Shown here piece after piece: positions 1 to 6,805 of a stretch of DNA of 23,530 nt; positions within the stretch are counted from its first letter, which is position 1, and the number at the start of each line of letters is the position of its first letter. Below the pieces are notes generated by a model. The model worked only from the letters and a program-made list of their open reading frames with translations. It was not told the DNA's origin and did no database searches. Where the stretch lies: positions 1 to 23,530 of the forward strand of contig BNXY01000041.1 of assembly GCA_025999935.1 (NCBI GenBank), given 5' to 3'. The translations under genes were made by a program, and so were the position numbers. The DNA is from Bacteroidia bacterium (lineage in GTDB: Bacteria; Bacteroidota; Bacteroidia; Bacteroidales; Azobacteroidaceae).

Positions 1-2
1 TA

Positions 3-506
3 AACACAGACCCTTCGCGCGGCATCGACAAAACGCTTGTGGCCAGACTGTCGGCAGGTGCTTACATTAAAAACGGAGAGGCCATACTGATTACCGGAGC
101 TGCGGGCTGCGGTAAGTCTTTCATCGCGTCCGCCTTCGGACAGAGGGCTTGTCGTCAAGGGTTTACGGTTGCCTATTACAACATGCAGAAATTGCTTGTC
201 CGACTGAAACTATCCCGTCTGGACGGCTCAATCATCAAACTCTTCGACCGGTTGGCGAAAACCGATTTGTTAATCATTGACGACTTCGGATTGACCGCTT
301 TGCAGGGACAACAGCAAACTGATTTTTTGGAAATCATCGAAGACCGACATGCTAAACGTTCGACCATAATTGTCAGTCAACTTCCTGTCGCAAGCTGGTT
401 TGACGTAATGGGAGAGGCGGTAATTGCAGATGCTATCCTCGATAGAATTGTGCATACTGCTCATCGTTTTGAATTAAAAGGTGAGAGTTTAAGAAAAAAA
501 CTGTAA
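3..506 (+). CDS. IstB-like ATP-binding protein of IS21 family, 5' partial
   Basis: AAA+ helper ATPase that works with the IstA transposase in target selection and strand transfer of IS21-type elements. The frame is open to the left edge (first visible residues NTDPSRGIDK), so the N-terminus is missing; the GTG at 39 is only an internal Val codon. The Walker A motif GAAGCGKS is encoded at 96-119 and Walker B LLIIDDFG at 267-290. The later stretch with STIIVSQLP and the C-terminal LDRIVH segment is typical of IstB, where sensor-type residues sit. About 167 residues are visible of a usual length near 245-260. The C-terminus looks complete, so the gene may be functional if istA is intact outside the window. 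Confidence 0.9.
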   Translation, partial: NTDPSRGIDKTLVARLSAGAYIKNGEAILITGAAGCGKSFIASAFGQRACRQGFTVAYYNMQKLLVRLKLSRLDGSIIKLFDRLAKTDLLIIDDFGLTALQGQQQTDFLEIIEDRHAKRSTIIVSQLPVASWFDVMGEAVIADAILDRIVHTAHRFELKGESLRKKL

Positions 507-543
507 TTTTGTCATGGCTAATCAAGAGTGACGAGCCACAAAG

Positions 544-586
544 TGGGTGGGTATCGCCGAAATCGCTGGGTGGGTAGCGCCGAAAT
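544..586 (+). repeat. Two 20-bp direct repeats at IS21 right end
   Basis: Copies at 544-563 and 567-586 share the core TGGGTGGGTA-CGCCGAAAT with one difference (T/G). They lie between the istB stop and the disrupted neighbour, as expected for the multiple terminal transposase-binding sites of IS21-type elements. Confidence 0.75.
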
Positions 587-604
587 TTGCAAGCACATTC
601 ACAA

Positions 605-676
605 CATCATTTACTCCATCATTTACTCCATCATTTACTCCATCATTTACTCCATCATTTACTCCATCATTTACAC
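605..676 (-). repeat. 12-bp tandem repeat in pseudogene, about 6 copies
   Basis: Six consecutive 12-bp units (plus strand CATCATTTACTC, last copy imperfect) encode GVND-type tetrapeptides on the minus strand near the C-terminus of the RecG-like remnant. The unit is a multiple of three, so copy-number change by slippage would alter length without shifting the frame. Similar tetrapeptide repeats are common at this place in the family. Confidence 0.9.
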
Positions 677-1504
677 CCTCACGAATAATTTTAGTAATCT
701 TATCTATTTGATTTATAGCAACATTTACACCCTCATTTAAACTATTTTTTACTCCATCATTTAATGTTTCATTTTCTAAGAAAGCCGGATGTATCGGAAG
801 CGTTGTGATGAAATAACTATAGTCTTCATCGGTTTCAAATTGAGGTTCCGGAGAACCATTCTTTGCCATTTCTCTGCGGATAATTGGAATACCAGTTCCA
901 CGACCTTCCGTCATATCCAATTCTTTCAGAAAATCGCCAATTCTTCGGTTACGATACCGCCGATTGCGGATAATTCCTTTTTTCACTTCATCTAATTTGG
1001 TGCTTCGGGCAGGGCCTCCGTAATTGATAATTTCAATGGCATTGGGTAAAATACGAATTTCTACAGGCTCTCTTTCCTCGTAGCTCCGATGATATATGCT
1101 ATTCACAATGGCTTCTTCCAAAGCACGATACGGATAGTTCCATGCCCTATTTGCTTGTGCTTGGTCGGGCAACTTGTATATTCTTTCTTTCAAAACAACA
1201 CTTTCCAATTGTTGAAGCGCACTTTGTATTTGTATATGAATAGGCCCGGTAATTGCCGGCTTTTCTTGGATAAAGTTCTTCATCAGGCCCGCTTACTAAA
1301 TCCATAGACCTATAAATTTCCTTTAAGGATTAAGCATTAAATTGCTCTACCAAAGCGCTTTTTACATCAATTAGATAGTCTCTTACCAGTAAAAAGGTCT
1401 TCGATTGCCTCCCGCTGCCCGAATCACAAGCACTTCCACATCGTCAATGGTTTCAATACTGATTTTTGGGGCATAAAAAGGTCGGATAAGATTGTTGAAT
1501 CCTA

Positions 1505-2421
1505 TCATTTGTTCGGATTGCCCCAATGCTTGATAATTTGCTTCATTTCAGATGTTACAATTACCTGTATTTTAGTCTTTTTCTTGGATGTATTTATAGT
1601 TTTACTTCTATAGAAACTCAGCTCGCCATTTTCGATATTACCATACTTTAATTTCAGCGTATCAACGATATTGATTCCATTGCACAAATACGAGAAAAAC
1701 ACAAGTCGCGGTAATGTTCCGTAGCTTCCAAACCATCTGAAAAAGAGATGATTTCCTTAATTTGTTTAAGTGTTAGTGCAAGTTTTCGCCCTTCTCCTTC
1801 AGGTATATCATACTTGTCCTTTCCAAACGGATACAGGCTTGACCGTATCAGTCCGGATTTAATGGCATCATTTATAACAGTCCGCAATCCCCGAATATAC
1901 ATACCGATAGTTGTATAGGATTTTCCGGCATCAACCATGTGTTTTTCGTACCGTTTAAGCCAAGCCACAGTAATACTTTCAAACGAAATATTATCTCCGC
2001 CAAATTCGGCGATACTGTGCAATGCACATTCATAAAACATCTTCGTTCCTACCCGTTCTTCATTCTTCAACAGTTCAATTTTGGACTTGAAAGCCGAATT
2101 GACGGAATTAACAATGCCTTTGCCCAATTGAACGTTTAAGGAATCGAAAGTAAAGCCTTTGCCATCTTCCAACAACTGCACCGATTCTTTGACCTTTTCA
2201 AATGTCAGTTGAATATCCTTTTTGATAGCAGAAAGTTCCGAAGCCTTCGCTTTTGGAAGTCTCTCCCACTCGTCCGACGTTAATTCTTTGCCGGTCGCAT
2301 AATATTTCCGGTCGCGCTTCCACGTAACCCGAATTTTTATCGGATATTTTCCTGATACATTTTCTCGCCGATTGTCCAACATTGAACAACAAGTAAATAT
2401 AAAAATAAGAAAATGTATCAA
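1505..2421 (-). pseudogene. Tyrosine recombinase/integrase, frameshifted and truncated
   Basis: N-terminal and early catalytic part of a Bacteroides-type phage/ICE integrase. The arm-binding region (MLDNRRENVSGKYPIKIRV, RDRKYYATGKELTSDEWERL) and SAM-like core-binding domain (KRYEKHMVDAGKSYTTIGMY) are clear. Near 1700 a one-base loss in the stretch encoding RDL-FFSYLCNGIN breaks the frame; coding resumes to KHWGNPNK and stops at 1505. The C-terminal catalytic part (HxxR box and nucleophilic Tyr) is absent because the frame runs into the RecG-like remnant. The furthest start is a TTG at 2421; the first ATG is at 2382, preceding a family-conserved LDNRREN-like segment. The gene lies about 16 bp from the tRNA half, the usual place for an integrase beside its own attachment site. 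Confidence 0.85.
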
Positions 2422-2437
2422 AAGGGGCTATTTGTCA

Positions 2438-2479
2438 CTACGGATCAGAAGGTTACAGGTTTGAATCCTGTCGGGGTCA
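2438..2479 (+). repeat. 3' half of tRNA-Arg(ACG), probable attachment-site copy
   Basis: Standard tRNA numbering fits from position 32 to 73: anticodon loop CTACGGA (anticodon ACG), 3' anticodon strand TCAGA, 5-nt variable loop, T-stem ACAGG/CCTGT with loop TTTGAAT, 3' acceptor strand CGGGGTC and discriminator A at 2479. The 5' half is absent: bases before 2438 do not pair with TCAGA and no D-arm is present. The T-loop has T where the invariant C56 is expected. Beginning exactly at the anticodon loop, next to an integrase, is the hallmark of a tyrosine-recombinase attachment site in a tRNA gene. It is not a functional tRNA. Confidence 0.8.
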
Positions 2480-2503
2480 CAAAAAATCAAAGCAAAATAA
2501 AGT

Positions 2504-2536
2504 AAAATCCTGATTTTCAATGAAATCAGGATTTTT
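2504..2536 (+). terminator. Rho-independent terminator after tRNA-Arg half
   Basis: A 13-bp perfect stem (2504-2516 with 2523-2535), 6-nt loop and short T run. It probably once ended the tRNA transcript and came along with, or remained after, element integration. Confidence 0.75.
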
Positions 2537-2876
2537 GCTTTTAAAGTCCCCCACCCTTTTTTGCTTCAACCATTCATTCAAAAAAAGTCACTATCTCATT
2601 ATCCAATAACCGGCACACGTCTTCATTATCCATCCATTCATTCCGTCCGTCATTCTCGCGAAAAATTTTAATTGTTTATACTGTTGTTAATTATTTCTTT
2701 TCAAAACCGCCTTTGAATCTCGTTCAGCGTAAATTTCTCTGCAAATACAACGCATAATAACGTTCACTTTTACGTGATTTCAGGGCGCTGGTAGTGCTTG
2801 GCGTTAGTAGTCTGATTTCAAGCGAGAAAAAAGGGTAACAAATCAGGCTGTCCGCTTGATTTGTTACTAAAATAAA
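2537..2876. other. Non-coding junction DNA
   Basis: No convincing gene. The stretch holds AT-rich spacer and one hairpin (2835-2867, listed separately), and ends where the relaxase fragment begins. It most likely joins two remnants of mobile elements. Confidence 0.5.
2835..2867 (-). terminator. Hairpin, possible minus-strand terminator
   Basis: Arms 2835-2847 and 2855-2867 pair over 13 bp with one G-T wobble around a 7-nt loop. Read on the minus strand it is followed by CCTTTTTTC, as in a rho-independent terminator. It sits immediately left of the relaxase fragment, so a part of a transfer-origin region is an alternative. No minus-strand gene ends clearly at it. Confidence 0.45.
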
Positions 2877-3131
2877 TTGCAAAAGGAGTTTGAAAAATCG
2901 GCTCAAATCGTCAAAGAAAAGAAAATCCGCGAACAATTGATTCCGGTTATTCGTAATATTATGGAGAGGTCAAGAACGAAAAAAGACTTGGAATCGCTGT
3001 TGAAAAAGGAAAAGATTCAGGTTGTTTTTCGGGAAACCAATTTCAAGAGAAATTCAGTAATTTGGAAAATGAAAATCCAGTATTTGAAGAATCTTAAGAA
3101 GAAAAAACGGAGATATGGGAGGCAATTATAA
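2877..3131 (+). pseudogene. Relaxase (mobilization protein) C-terminal fragment
   Basis: The first 50 or so codons (EFEKSAQIVKEKK, IRNIMERSRTKKDLESLL, KIQVVFRE) resemble the internal/C-terminal part of Bacteroidota relaxases, where a 'MERS...DFxxLLxxxGIxVxFRENxxG' segment follows the nickase domain. There is no proper start (TTG right after an in-frame stop at 2868-2870), and the nickase domain with its Tyr and HxH residues is absent. After residue 53 the expected continuation is lost; a second frame reads FSNLENENPVFEES, suggesting an additional frameshift. A dead fragment of a mobilizable element. Confidence 0.6.
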
Positions 3132-3146
3132 ATTCAAAAACAAACC

Positions 3147-4343
3147 ATGGCAACATCTATTAAAATAAAATTCAGAAATTCAACTATCCAAGATAAGGAA
3201 GGCGTACTTTATATTCAATTGATACGCAATCGAAAAATCAAATTAATCACTACCCGCTTCCGGCTTTATGCCTGTGAATGGGATGCGCAGCGGGCATCCG
3301 TCAAATTGGATAATGACCATCCGGAAAGGGAAAGTTATTTGCAATCCGTTAAAACCGGATTAAAAGAAGAAATAAAACAAATACGCGGATTGATTGCGAT
3401 GCTTGACAAGCGAGGCGATTATACGGTCGATGAATTGGCTGATTATCATGTCAATCATTCTTTTAACGGCAATCTGTTTCCTTTCATCGACTACCAAATC
3501 CGAAAATTCAAATCCGAAAACCGGAAAAAGACGGCATCCGTATATGCGACTGTAAAACGGAGTTTCTCGCGTTTTCGTGGCGGACAAGACCTGAAAATAG
3601 ACAAGATTGATAACGAAATGATTTTGAAATATGAAGCTTATCTGAAAAGTATCGGAATGGCCCCCAATAGCACATCCTGTTATATGAGGGCATTTCGGGC
3701 GATTTACAATCAATCCGTAAATAAAGGGCTAAGCACGCAAAAGAATCCGTTTCGGGAAGTTTATACAGGGATTGCCAAAACCGTTAAACGCGCTGTGAAT
3801 GAAGATATAATCAGCCGTTTGAAAAACTTGGATTTATCGGAATATTCCGAATTGGAATTGGCGCGTGATTTTTTCATGTTCAGTTTTTATATGCGCGGAA
3901 TCTCTTTTGTCGATATGGCAAACCTCCGGCAAAACAATATCAAAAACGGTTACATCACTTATTCGCGCAGCAAAACAGGACAAAGCCTGACGATAAAGAT
4001 AGAAAAATGTATGGCGGAAATTATCAAACACTACGATAGTCAAGCGGTAGATGATTATGTACTACCTATTTACAACAAAACCAATTACGACCACAGCAGC
4101 CATTTGCGCACCTACAACAAACGCCTGAAACGAATATCCAAACTCTTGGAATTGGAAAAATCATTGAGTTCGTATGTTGCACGACATTCATGGGCGACCT
4201 TGGCGCTTCACAAAGGGATATCCGTAGAAATTATCAGTGAAAGCATGGGACATGAAAATGAAAACACGACTCGCATCTATTTAGCATCTTTAGACCAATC
4301 CATTATTGATAAAGCCAATGCGGAAATAATTGCTTTAAAATGA
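3147..4343 (+). CDS. Tyrosine recombinase, candidate DNA invertase
   Basis: Intact 398-aa site-specific recombinase of the Bacteroides integrase/invertase type. An N-terminal arm-binding-like domain (about 1-95), a SAM-like core-binding domain (about 105-200) and the catalytic domain follow in order. Visible catalytic residues: Arg250 in MRGISFVDM, Arg346 in SYVARHSW (Tyr at the usual HxxR His position, as is common in this family), His369 in MGHENENTT and Tyr378 in RIYLASL. The ATG at 3147 begins MATSIKIKFRN, a normal start for the family. The stop lies 10 bp before the left arm of a 20-bp inverted repeat. In Bacteroidales, recombinases of this type often sit beside, and invert, promoter segments bounded by such repeats. 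No excisionase or relaxase accompanies it, which favours an inversion role over element integration. Function as invertase is inferred. Confidence 0.85.
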   Translation: MATSIKIKFRNSTIQDKEGVLYIQLIRNRKIKLITTRFRLYACEWDAQRASVKLDNDHPERESYLQSVKTGLKEEIKQIRGLIAMLDKRGDYTVDELADYHVNHSFNGNLFPFIDYQIRKFKSENRKKTASVYATVKRSFSRFRGGQDLKIDKIDNEMILKYEAYLKSIGMAPNSTSCYMRAFRAIYNQSVNKGLSTQKNPFREVYTGIAKTVKRAVNEDIISRLKNLDLSEYSELELARDFFMFSFYMRGISFVDMANLRQNNIKNGYITYSRSKTGQSLTIKIEKCMAEIIKHYDSQAVDDYVLPIYNKTNYDHSSHLRTYNKRLKRISKLLELEKSLSSYVARHSWATLALHKGISVEIISESMGHENENTTRIYLASLDQSIIDKANAEIIALK

Positions 4344-4353
4344 AAAGACCACC

Positions 4354-4373
4354 TCTTGTTTAGAGGCGGTACT
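4354..4373 (+). repeat. Left arm of 20-bp inverted repeat
   Basis: Perfect 20-bp match (core GTTTAGAGGCGG) to the reverse complement of 4696-4715. With the two preceding bases it also contains a small hairpin, CCTCT (4352-4356) and AGAGG (4362-4366). It begins 10 bp after the recombinase stop. Confidence 0.9.
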
Positions 4374-4393
4374 GTAAGGAAAAAATCAAGTTG

Positions 4394-4401
4394 CAAATAT
4401 A
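4394..4401 (-). promoter_or_regulatory. Minus-strand -7 box inside invertible segment
   Basis: TATATTTG on the minus strand is a perfect match to the Bacteroides TAnnTTTG -7 element, 20 bp inside the left arm and pointing out of the segment toward the recombinase. No TTTG lies at the usual 19-21 bp upstream; the nearest is ATTG with a 16-bp gap. One perfect box is not unlikely by chance in DNA this AT-rich. Confidence 0.4.
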
Positions 4402-4695
4402 CTAAATAATTTATAATCAATATATGATACAATTAACTTTTTTTCAACAAAATGAGTATAATAATTGGTGCTTTCATTTAAATATCTGTATATCAATGTG
4501 TTTGCATGGATGTTTTTAAATAAAAAAATCTGAAAAAGTTACTATTTCTTTTGTGGCTCATTATTCGCTATTTATGATTTTGATTCTATGATTTTCGGAA
4601 AGTTATTTAATAATATGTTTATAAATTGGGAGAAGTAAAGAAATATTTCTATGTATTCTATTTGAAATAAAATAGTTATGAGTTCTAAGAATTGT

Positions 4696-4715
4696 AGTAC
4701 CGCCTCTAAACAAGA
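4696..4715 (-). repeat. Right arm of 20-bp inverted repeat
   Basis: Reverse complement of 4354-4373 with no mismatch. Here the arm is extended by its own symmetry: AGTACC (4696-4701) pairs with GGTACT (4719-4724), and CCTCT (4703-4707) with AGAGG (4716-4720). It lies 167 bp before the first ter gene. Confidence 0.9.
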
Positions 4716-4789
4716 AGAGGTACTGAAGAAAATTACAGCAGAGCACAGCAACAGAAAACAAAAGTATAATAGAATCCAATTAAAAGAGC

Positions 4790-4820
4790 TTTGTTTTCCG
4801 CTGTTTTGTATCTAAATGTG
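4790..4820 (+). promoter_or_regulatory. Fixed promoter candidate for ter operon
   Basis: TTTG at 4790-4793, a 19-bp gap and TAAATGTG at 4813-4820 (one mismatch to TAnnTTTG) fit the Bacteroides promoter pattern. It lies outside the inverted repeat and about 60 bp before the first ter start codon, so basal expression may not depend on inversion. Confidence 0.45.
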
Positions 4821-4882
4821 AAGTGTATTATTAGAGAATAATTATAAACAATATCAAATTAAAGGGATTAAAATAACTAATT

Positions 4883-5545
4883 ATGGCAATTAATTTAACA
4901 AAAGGACAGCGCATAGAAATTGGGCTGTCAAAAGTAGGGGTCGGCTTGGGCTGGAAACCGAACGAAGAAACAGGGTTTGATTTTGACCTTGATGCGTCGG
5001 CATTTATGCTGGGTGTAAACAAAAAACTGCCGAAAGACGAGTTTTTTGTGTTTTACAACAATCTTTGTGGAAGAGGTCACCGCGCATATACAGATAGCAC
5101 AGGTGACCATAACGAATGTGCAGAAAAGTATCACTGTACAGATGGACTGTTTGGTGTTCGCAGTTTGGGCGATGATACTACTGGTGGCAGTAGCGATGGG
5201 GATGACGAAACTTTAACCTTAGATTTGGCAAAAGTTCCGTCTGAAATTACAGAAATTGTATTTACAGTAACCATCCACGATTACGAAACTCGCCGCCAAA
5301 CCTTCGGGCAAGTGCATAAGTCATTTATTCGTATTTACAATGCGCAAACAAATGAGGAAATTCTAAAATATGAATTGGACGAAGATTTTTCAGTAGAAGC
5401 GGCAGTTGAATTTGGTCGCCTCTATAAAAGAAATGGCGAATGGAAATTTGAAGCTATTGGAGACGGATATCCCACAAAAAAAGAAAGAGATAATGGTTAT
5501 AATGGACCTGGTGGGTTACAATATTTTGTGAATAAATACGCATAA
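4883..5545 (+). CDS. TerD-family protein with Cys/His-rich insertion
   Basis: First gene of the ter operon. TerD domains bind Ca2+ and belong to a stress-response system first seen as tellurite resistance. Seen here: the conserved start MAINLTKGQRIEI, first acidic motif DFDLDAS (33-39), second acidic motif GDD..G.SSDGDDE (96-109) and the C-terminal block KRNGEWKFEAIGDGY. The protein is 220 aa where about 190 is usual. The excess is mainly an insertion of some 24 residues between FYNN (57-60) and the second acidic motif, holding C62, H66, H77, C80, H84 and C85, which might bind a metal. It is paralogous to the TerD protein encoded at 6240-6794 (almost identical C-terminal block). No clear Shine-Dalgarno; the start follows an AT-rich leader. 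Confidence 0.92.
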   Translation: MAINLTKGQRIEIGLSKVGVGLGWKPNEETGFDFDLDASAFMLGVNKKLPKDEFFVFYNNLCGRGHRAYTDSTGDHNECAEKYHCTDGLFGVRSLGDDTTGGSSDGDDETLTLDLAKVPSEITEIVFTVTIHDYETRRQTFGQVHKSFIRIYNAQTNEEILKYELDEDFSVEAAVEFGRLYKRNGEWKFEAIGDGYPTKKERDNGYNGPGGLQYFVNKYA

Positions 5546-5558
5546 TAATTCTACAACT

Positions 5559-6215
5559 ATGGCAATTAATCTAAACAAAATTACCCTCGAAAAGCAGGGC
5601 GACAGTCATAAAATTGACTTGACGAAAGGCGGAGAAAACGCCTCAAAAGAAATTGTTATCAATCTGAATTGGTCGCAAGAAAAACAAGGCGGCTGGTCAA
5701 AATTCTGGAATGGCGACAAATCTATTGACCTTGATTTAGGCGTTTGGTACGAATTGCATAACGGCGCAAAATCGTGTATCGACGGTTTGCAGTTCGCTCA
5801 TGGACAAGGTGGCACAAAAAATCAAGTGTCGAAACAGGGCAGTTACATTCAAAAACCGTGGATTTGGCACAGTGGCGACGACCAATCTGGTTCTTCAGCC
5901 GACGGCGAAAACATTCTGATAAACCCGCAAGGGCTTTCCGACCTGAAACGCATTACGGTTTACACCTTTATATATGAAGGTGCGGCAAAGTGGAACGAAA
6001 CCAATGCCGTGGTAACGGTAAAAGTTTCGGGAAATCCGGATATTGTTGTTGAAATGGGCAAACAGTACAGTTCTCAAAAGTTCTGTGCTATAGCTGAAAT
6101 CCTTTTTGACACTAATTCGATAACAGTTAAAAAACTCGTAACATTCCATAGTGGACACGACGATTGCGACAAGACTTACAAATGGGGAATGCAGTGGCGA
6201 GCGGGCAACAAATAA
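5559..6215 (+). CDS. TerA-like TerD-domain protein
   Basis: A 218-aa protein of the TerD superfamily, closest in pattern to the TerD-like domain of TerA: INLNWSQ (34-40), SIDLDLG (55-61), the acidic loop GDDQSGSSADGEN (106-118), RITVYTFIYEG and KWGMQW near the C-terminus. The acidic residues are those expected to coordinate Ca2+. It lacks the extra domain that makes enterobacterial TerA about 385 aa, so it corresponds to a single TerA domain. It follows the first TerD gene after 13 bp, and its first residues (MAIN) match the other three TerD proteins here, showing family expansion within the operon. Role in the complex is inferred from family membership. Confidence 0.85.
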   Translation: MAINLNKITLEKQGDSHKIDLTKGGENASKEIVINLNWSQEKQGGWSKFWNGDKSIDLDLGVWYELHNGAKSCIDGLQFAHGQGGTKNQVSKQGSYIQKPWIWHSGDDQSGSSADGENILINPQGLSDLKRITVYTFIYEGAAKWNETNAVVTVKVSGNPDIVVEMGKQYSSQKFCAIAEILFDTNSITVKKLVTFHSGHDDCDKTYKWGMQWRAGNK

Positions 6216-6239
6216 TATTCATCAAAAAAAATACAACTA

Positions 6240-6794
6240 ATGGCAATTAATTTAGAAAAAGGAGGACGTGCAACGCTTTCCCTCCCAAAATTTGTAATCG
6301 GGTTAGGTTGGGATGCCAATTCGTCAAGCACAGGTGTTGATTTCGACCTGGATGCTTCGGTTTTTATTCTCGGCGAAAACAAAAAATGTTTATCCGATGA
6401 ATACTTTGTATTTTACAATAATCTGAAATCGCCCGATGGAGCAGTGGAACACACAGGCGACAACCTCACCGGAGATGGCGATGGCGACGACGAAAGTATC
6501 AAAGTTGATTTGTCTAAAATAAATTCCGCAGCTTCGGAAATCTGCATTGTTGTAACCATTCACAAAGCAGAAGAACGCCGTCAAAACTTTGGACAGGTAC
6601 GTAATTCATTTGTCAGAATTTACAATCCAGACAACAACGAAGAACTTTTGAAATATGAATTGGAAGAAGATTTTTCGGTAGAAACAGCCGTTGAGTTTGG
6701 AAGAATTTACAAACGCAACGGAGAATGGAAATTTGAAGCCGTCGGCGTAGGACAAAAGGGTGGTTTGGAAATCTATTTGAACAAGTACAATTAA
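6240..6794 (+). CDS. TerD/TerE-type calcium-binding stress protein
   Basis: Canonical 184-aa TerD-family protein. Both Ca2+-binding acidic motifs are intact: DFDLDAS (34-40) and GDNLTGDGDGDDE (73-85), the latter following the family-typical SPDGAVEHT. The middle part QNFGQVRNSFVRIYN and C-terminal RNGEWKFEAVG are standard. It cannot be separated from TerE by eye. It lies 24 bp after the TerA-like gene and 11 bp before the next, in one transcription unit. TerD proteins are cytosolic and thought to assemble with TerB near the membrane under stress. Confidence 0.93.
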   Translation: MAINLEKGGRATLSLPKFVIGLGWDANSSSTGVDFDLDASVFILGENKKCLSDEYFVFYNNLKSPDGAVEHTGDNLTGDGDGDDESIKVDLSKINSAASEICIVVTIHKAEERRQNFGQVRNSFVRIYNPDNNEELLKYELEEDFSVETAVEFGRIYKRNGEWKFEAVGVGQKGGLEIYLNKYN

Positions 6795-6805
6795 AAAATA
6801 CGACT

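Larger units (their letters stand above)
1..591 (+). mobile_element. IS21-family insertion sequence, right part only
   Basis: The element is cut by the window start; istA would lie to the left. Visible are most of istB (3-506) and a right-hand non-coding end of about 85 bp. That end holds two 20-bp direct copies (544-563 and 567-586, one mismatch, period 23), of the kind of repeated transposase-binding site that IS21-family termini carry. The outer end probably lies near 590-591, where the sequence ends in CA and the neighbouring gene's coding pattern resumes. The exact boundary and the target duplication cannot be fixed without the left end. Confidence 0.7.
522..1508 (-). pseudogene. Decayed AlbA/RecG-like ATP-binding regulator
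   Basis: Remnant of a Bacteroidota protein with an AlbA_2 (Schlafen-like) DNA-binding domain followed by a GHKL-type ATPase domain (HATPase_c_4, often annotated RecG-like). The longest open part (522-1283) carries GPIHIQIQ, the N-box-like ALEEAIVNSIYHR, the RNRRIGDFLKEL stretch and TEGRGTGIP. Upstream, in other frames, are an AlbA-like piece (1383-1508, with EVLVIRAAGGNRRPFY), a VRDYLIDVKSALVEQFNA piece (about 1330-1390) and a DLVSGPDEELYP piece ending near 1268. Each is offset by a frameshift, and a segment before GPIHIQ is missing. The apparent start MKNFIQEK is therefore an artefact. The 3' end is replaced by IS21 sequence, so about the last 20 codons (FGATHPAIS onward) are IS-derived. Not expected to be functional. 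Confidence 0.8.
4354..4715. promoter_or_regulatory. Candidate invertible segment controlling the ter operon
   Basis: 322 bp of AT-rich, gene-free DNA bounded by a perfect 20-bp inverted repeat, with a tyrosine recombinase on one side and a 14-gene operon on the other. This is the layout of Bacteroidales promoter switches. If crossing over occurs in the arms, base x moves to 9069-x. The perfect minus-strand box at 4394-4401 would then lie at 4668-4675, facing the ter operon about 210 bp from its first start codon. Several one-mismatch -7 boxes exist on the plus strand too (such as 4575-4582 with TTTG at 4550-4553), so the present state cannot be called ON or OFF with certainty. An alternative is that the arms are unrelated hairpins. 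Confidence 0.65.

Noticed and set aside
605..676. Regular short repeats that might suggest a CRISPR array
   Set aside because: Units are 12 bp, contiguous and without spacers; they are coding tetrapeptide repeats on the minus strand. The open frame on the plus strand here is the low-complexity complement, not a gene.
2438..2479. Functional tRNA gene
   Set aside because: The 5' acceptor strand, D-arm and 5' anticodon strand are missing, and the T-loop lacks the invariant C56.
3147..4343. Recombinase as integrase of an intact integrative element
   Set aside because: No excision, transfer or replication genes follow; the next genes form a Ter operon, and the inverted repeats beside the gene fit inversion better than integration. 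Not fully excluded.
4550..4582. Plus-strand promoter inside the invertible segment (TTTG-21 bp-TGATTTTG)
   Set aside because: One mismatch in the -7 box; similar one-mismatch boxes occur several times in this AT-rich segment, so it was not listed as a separate feature.
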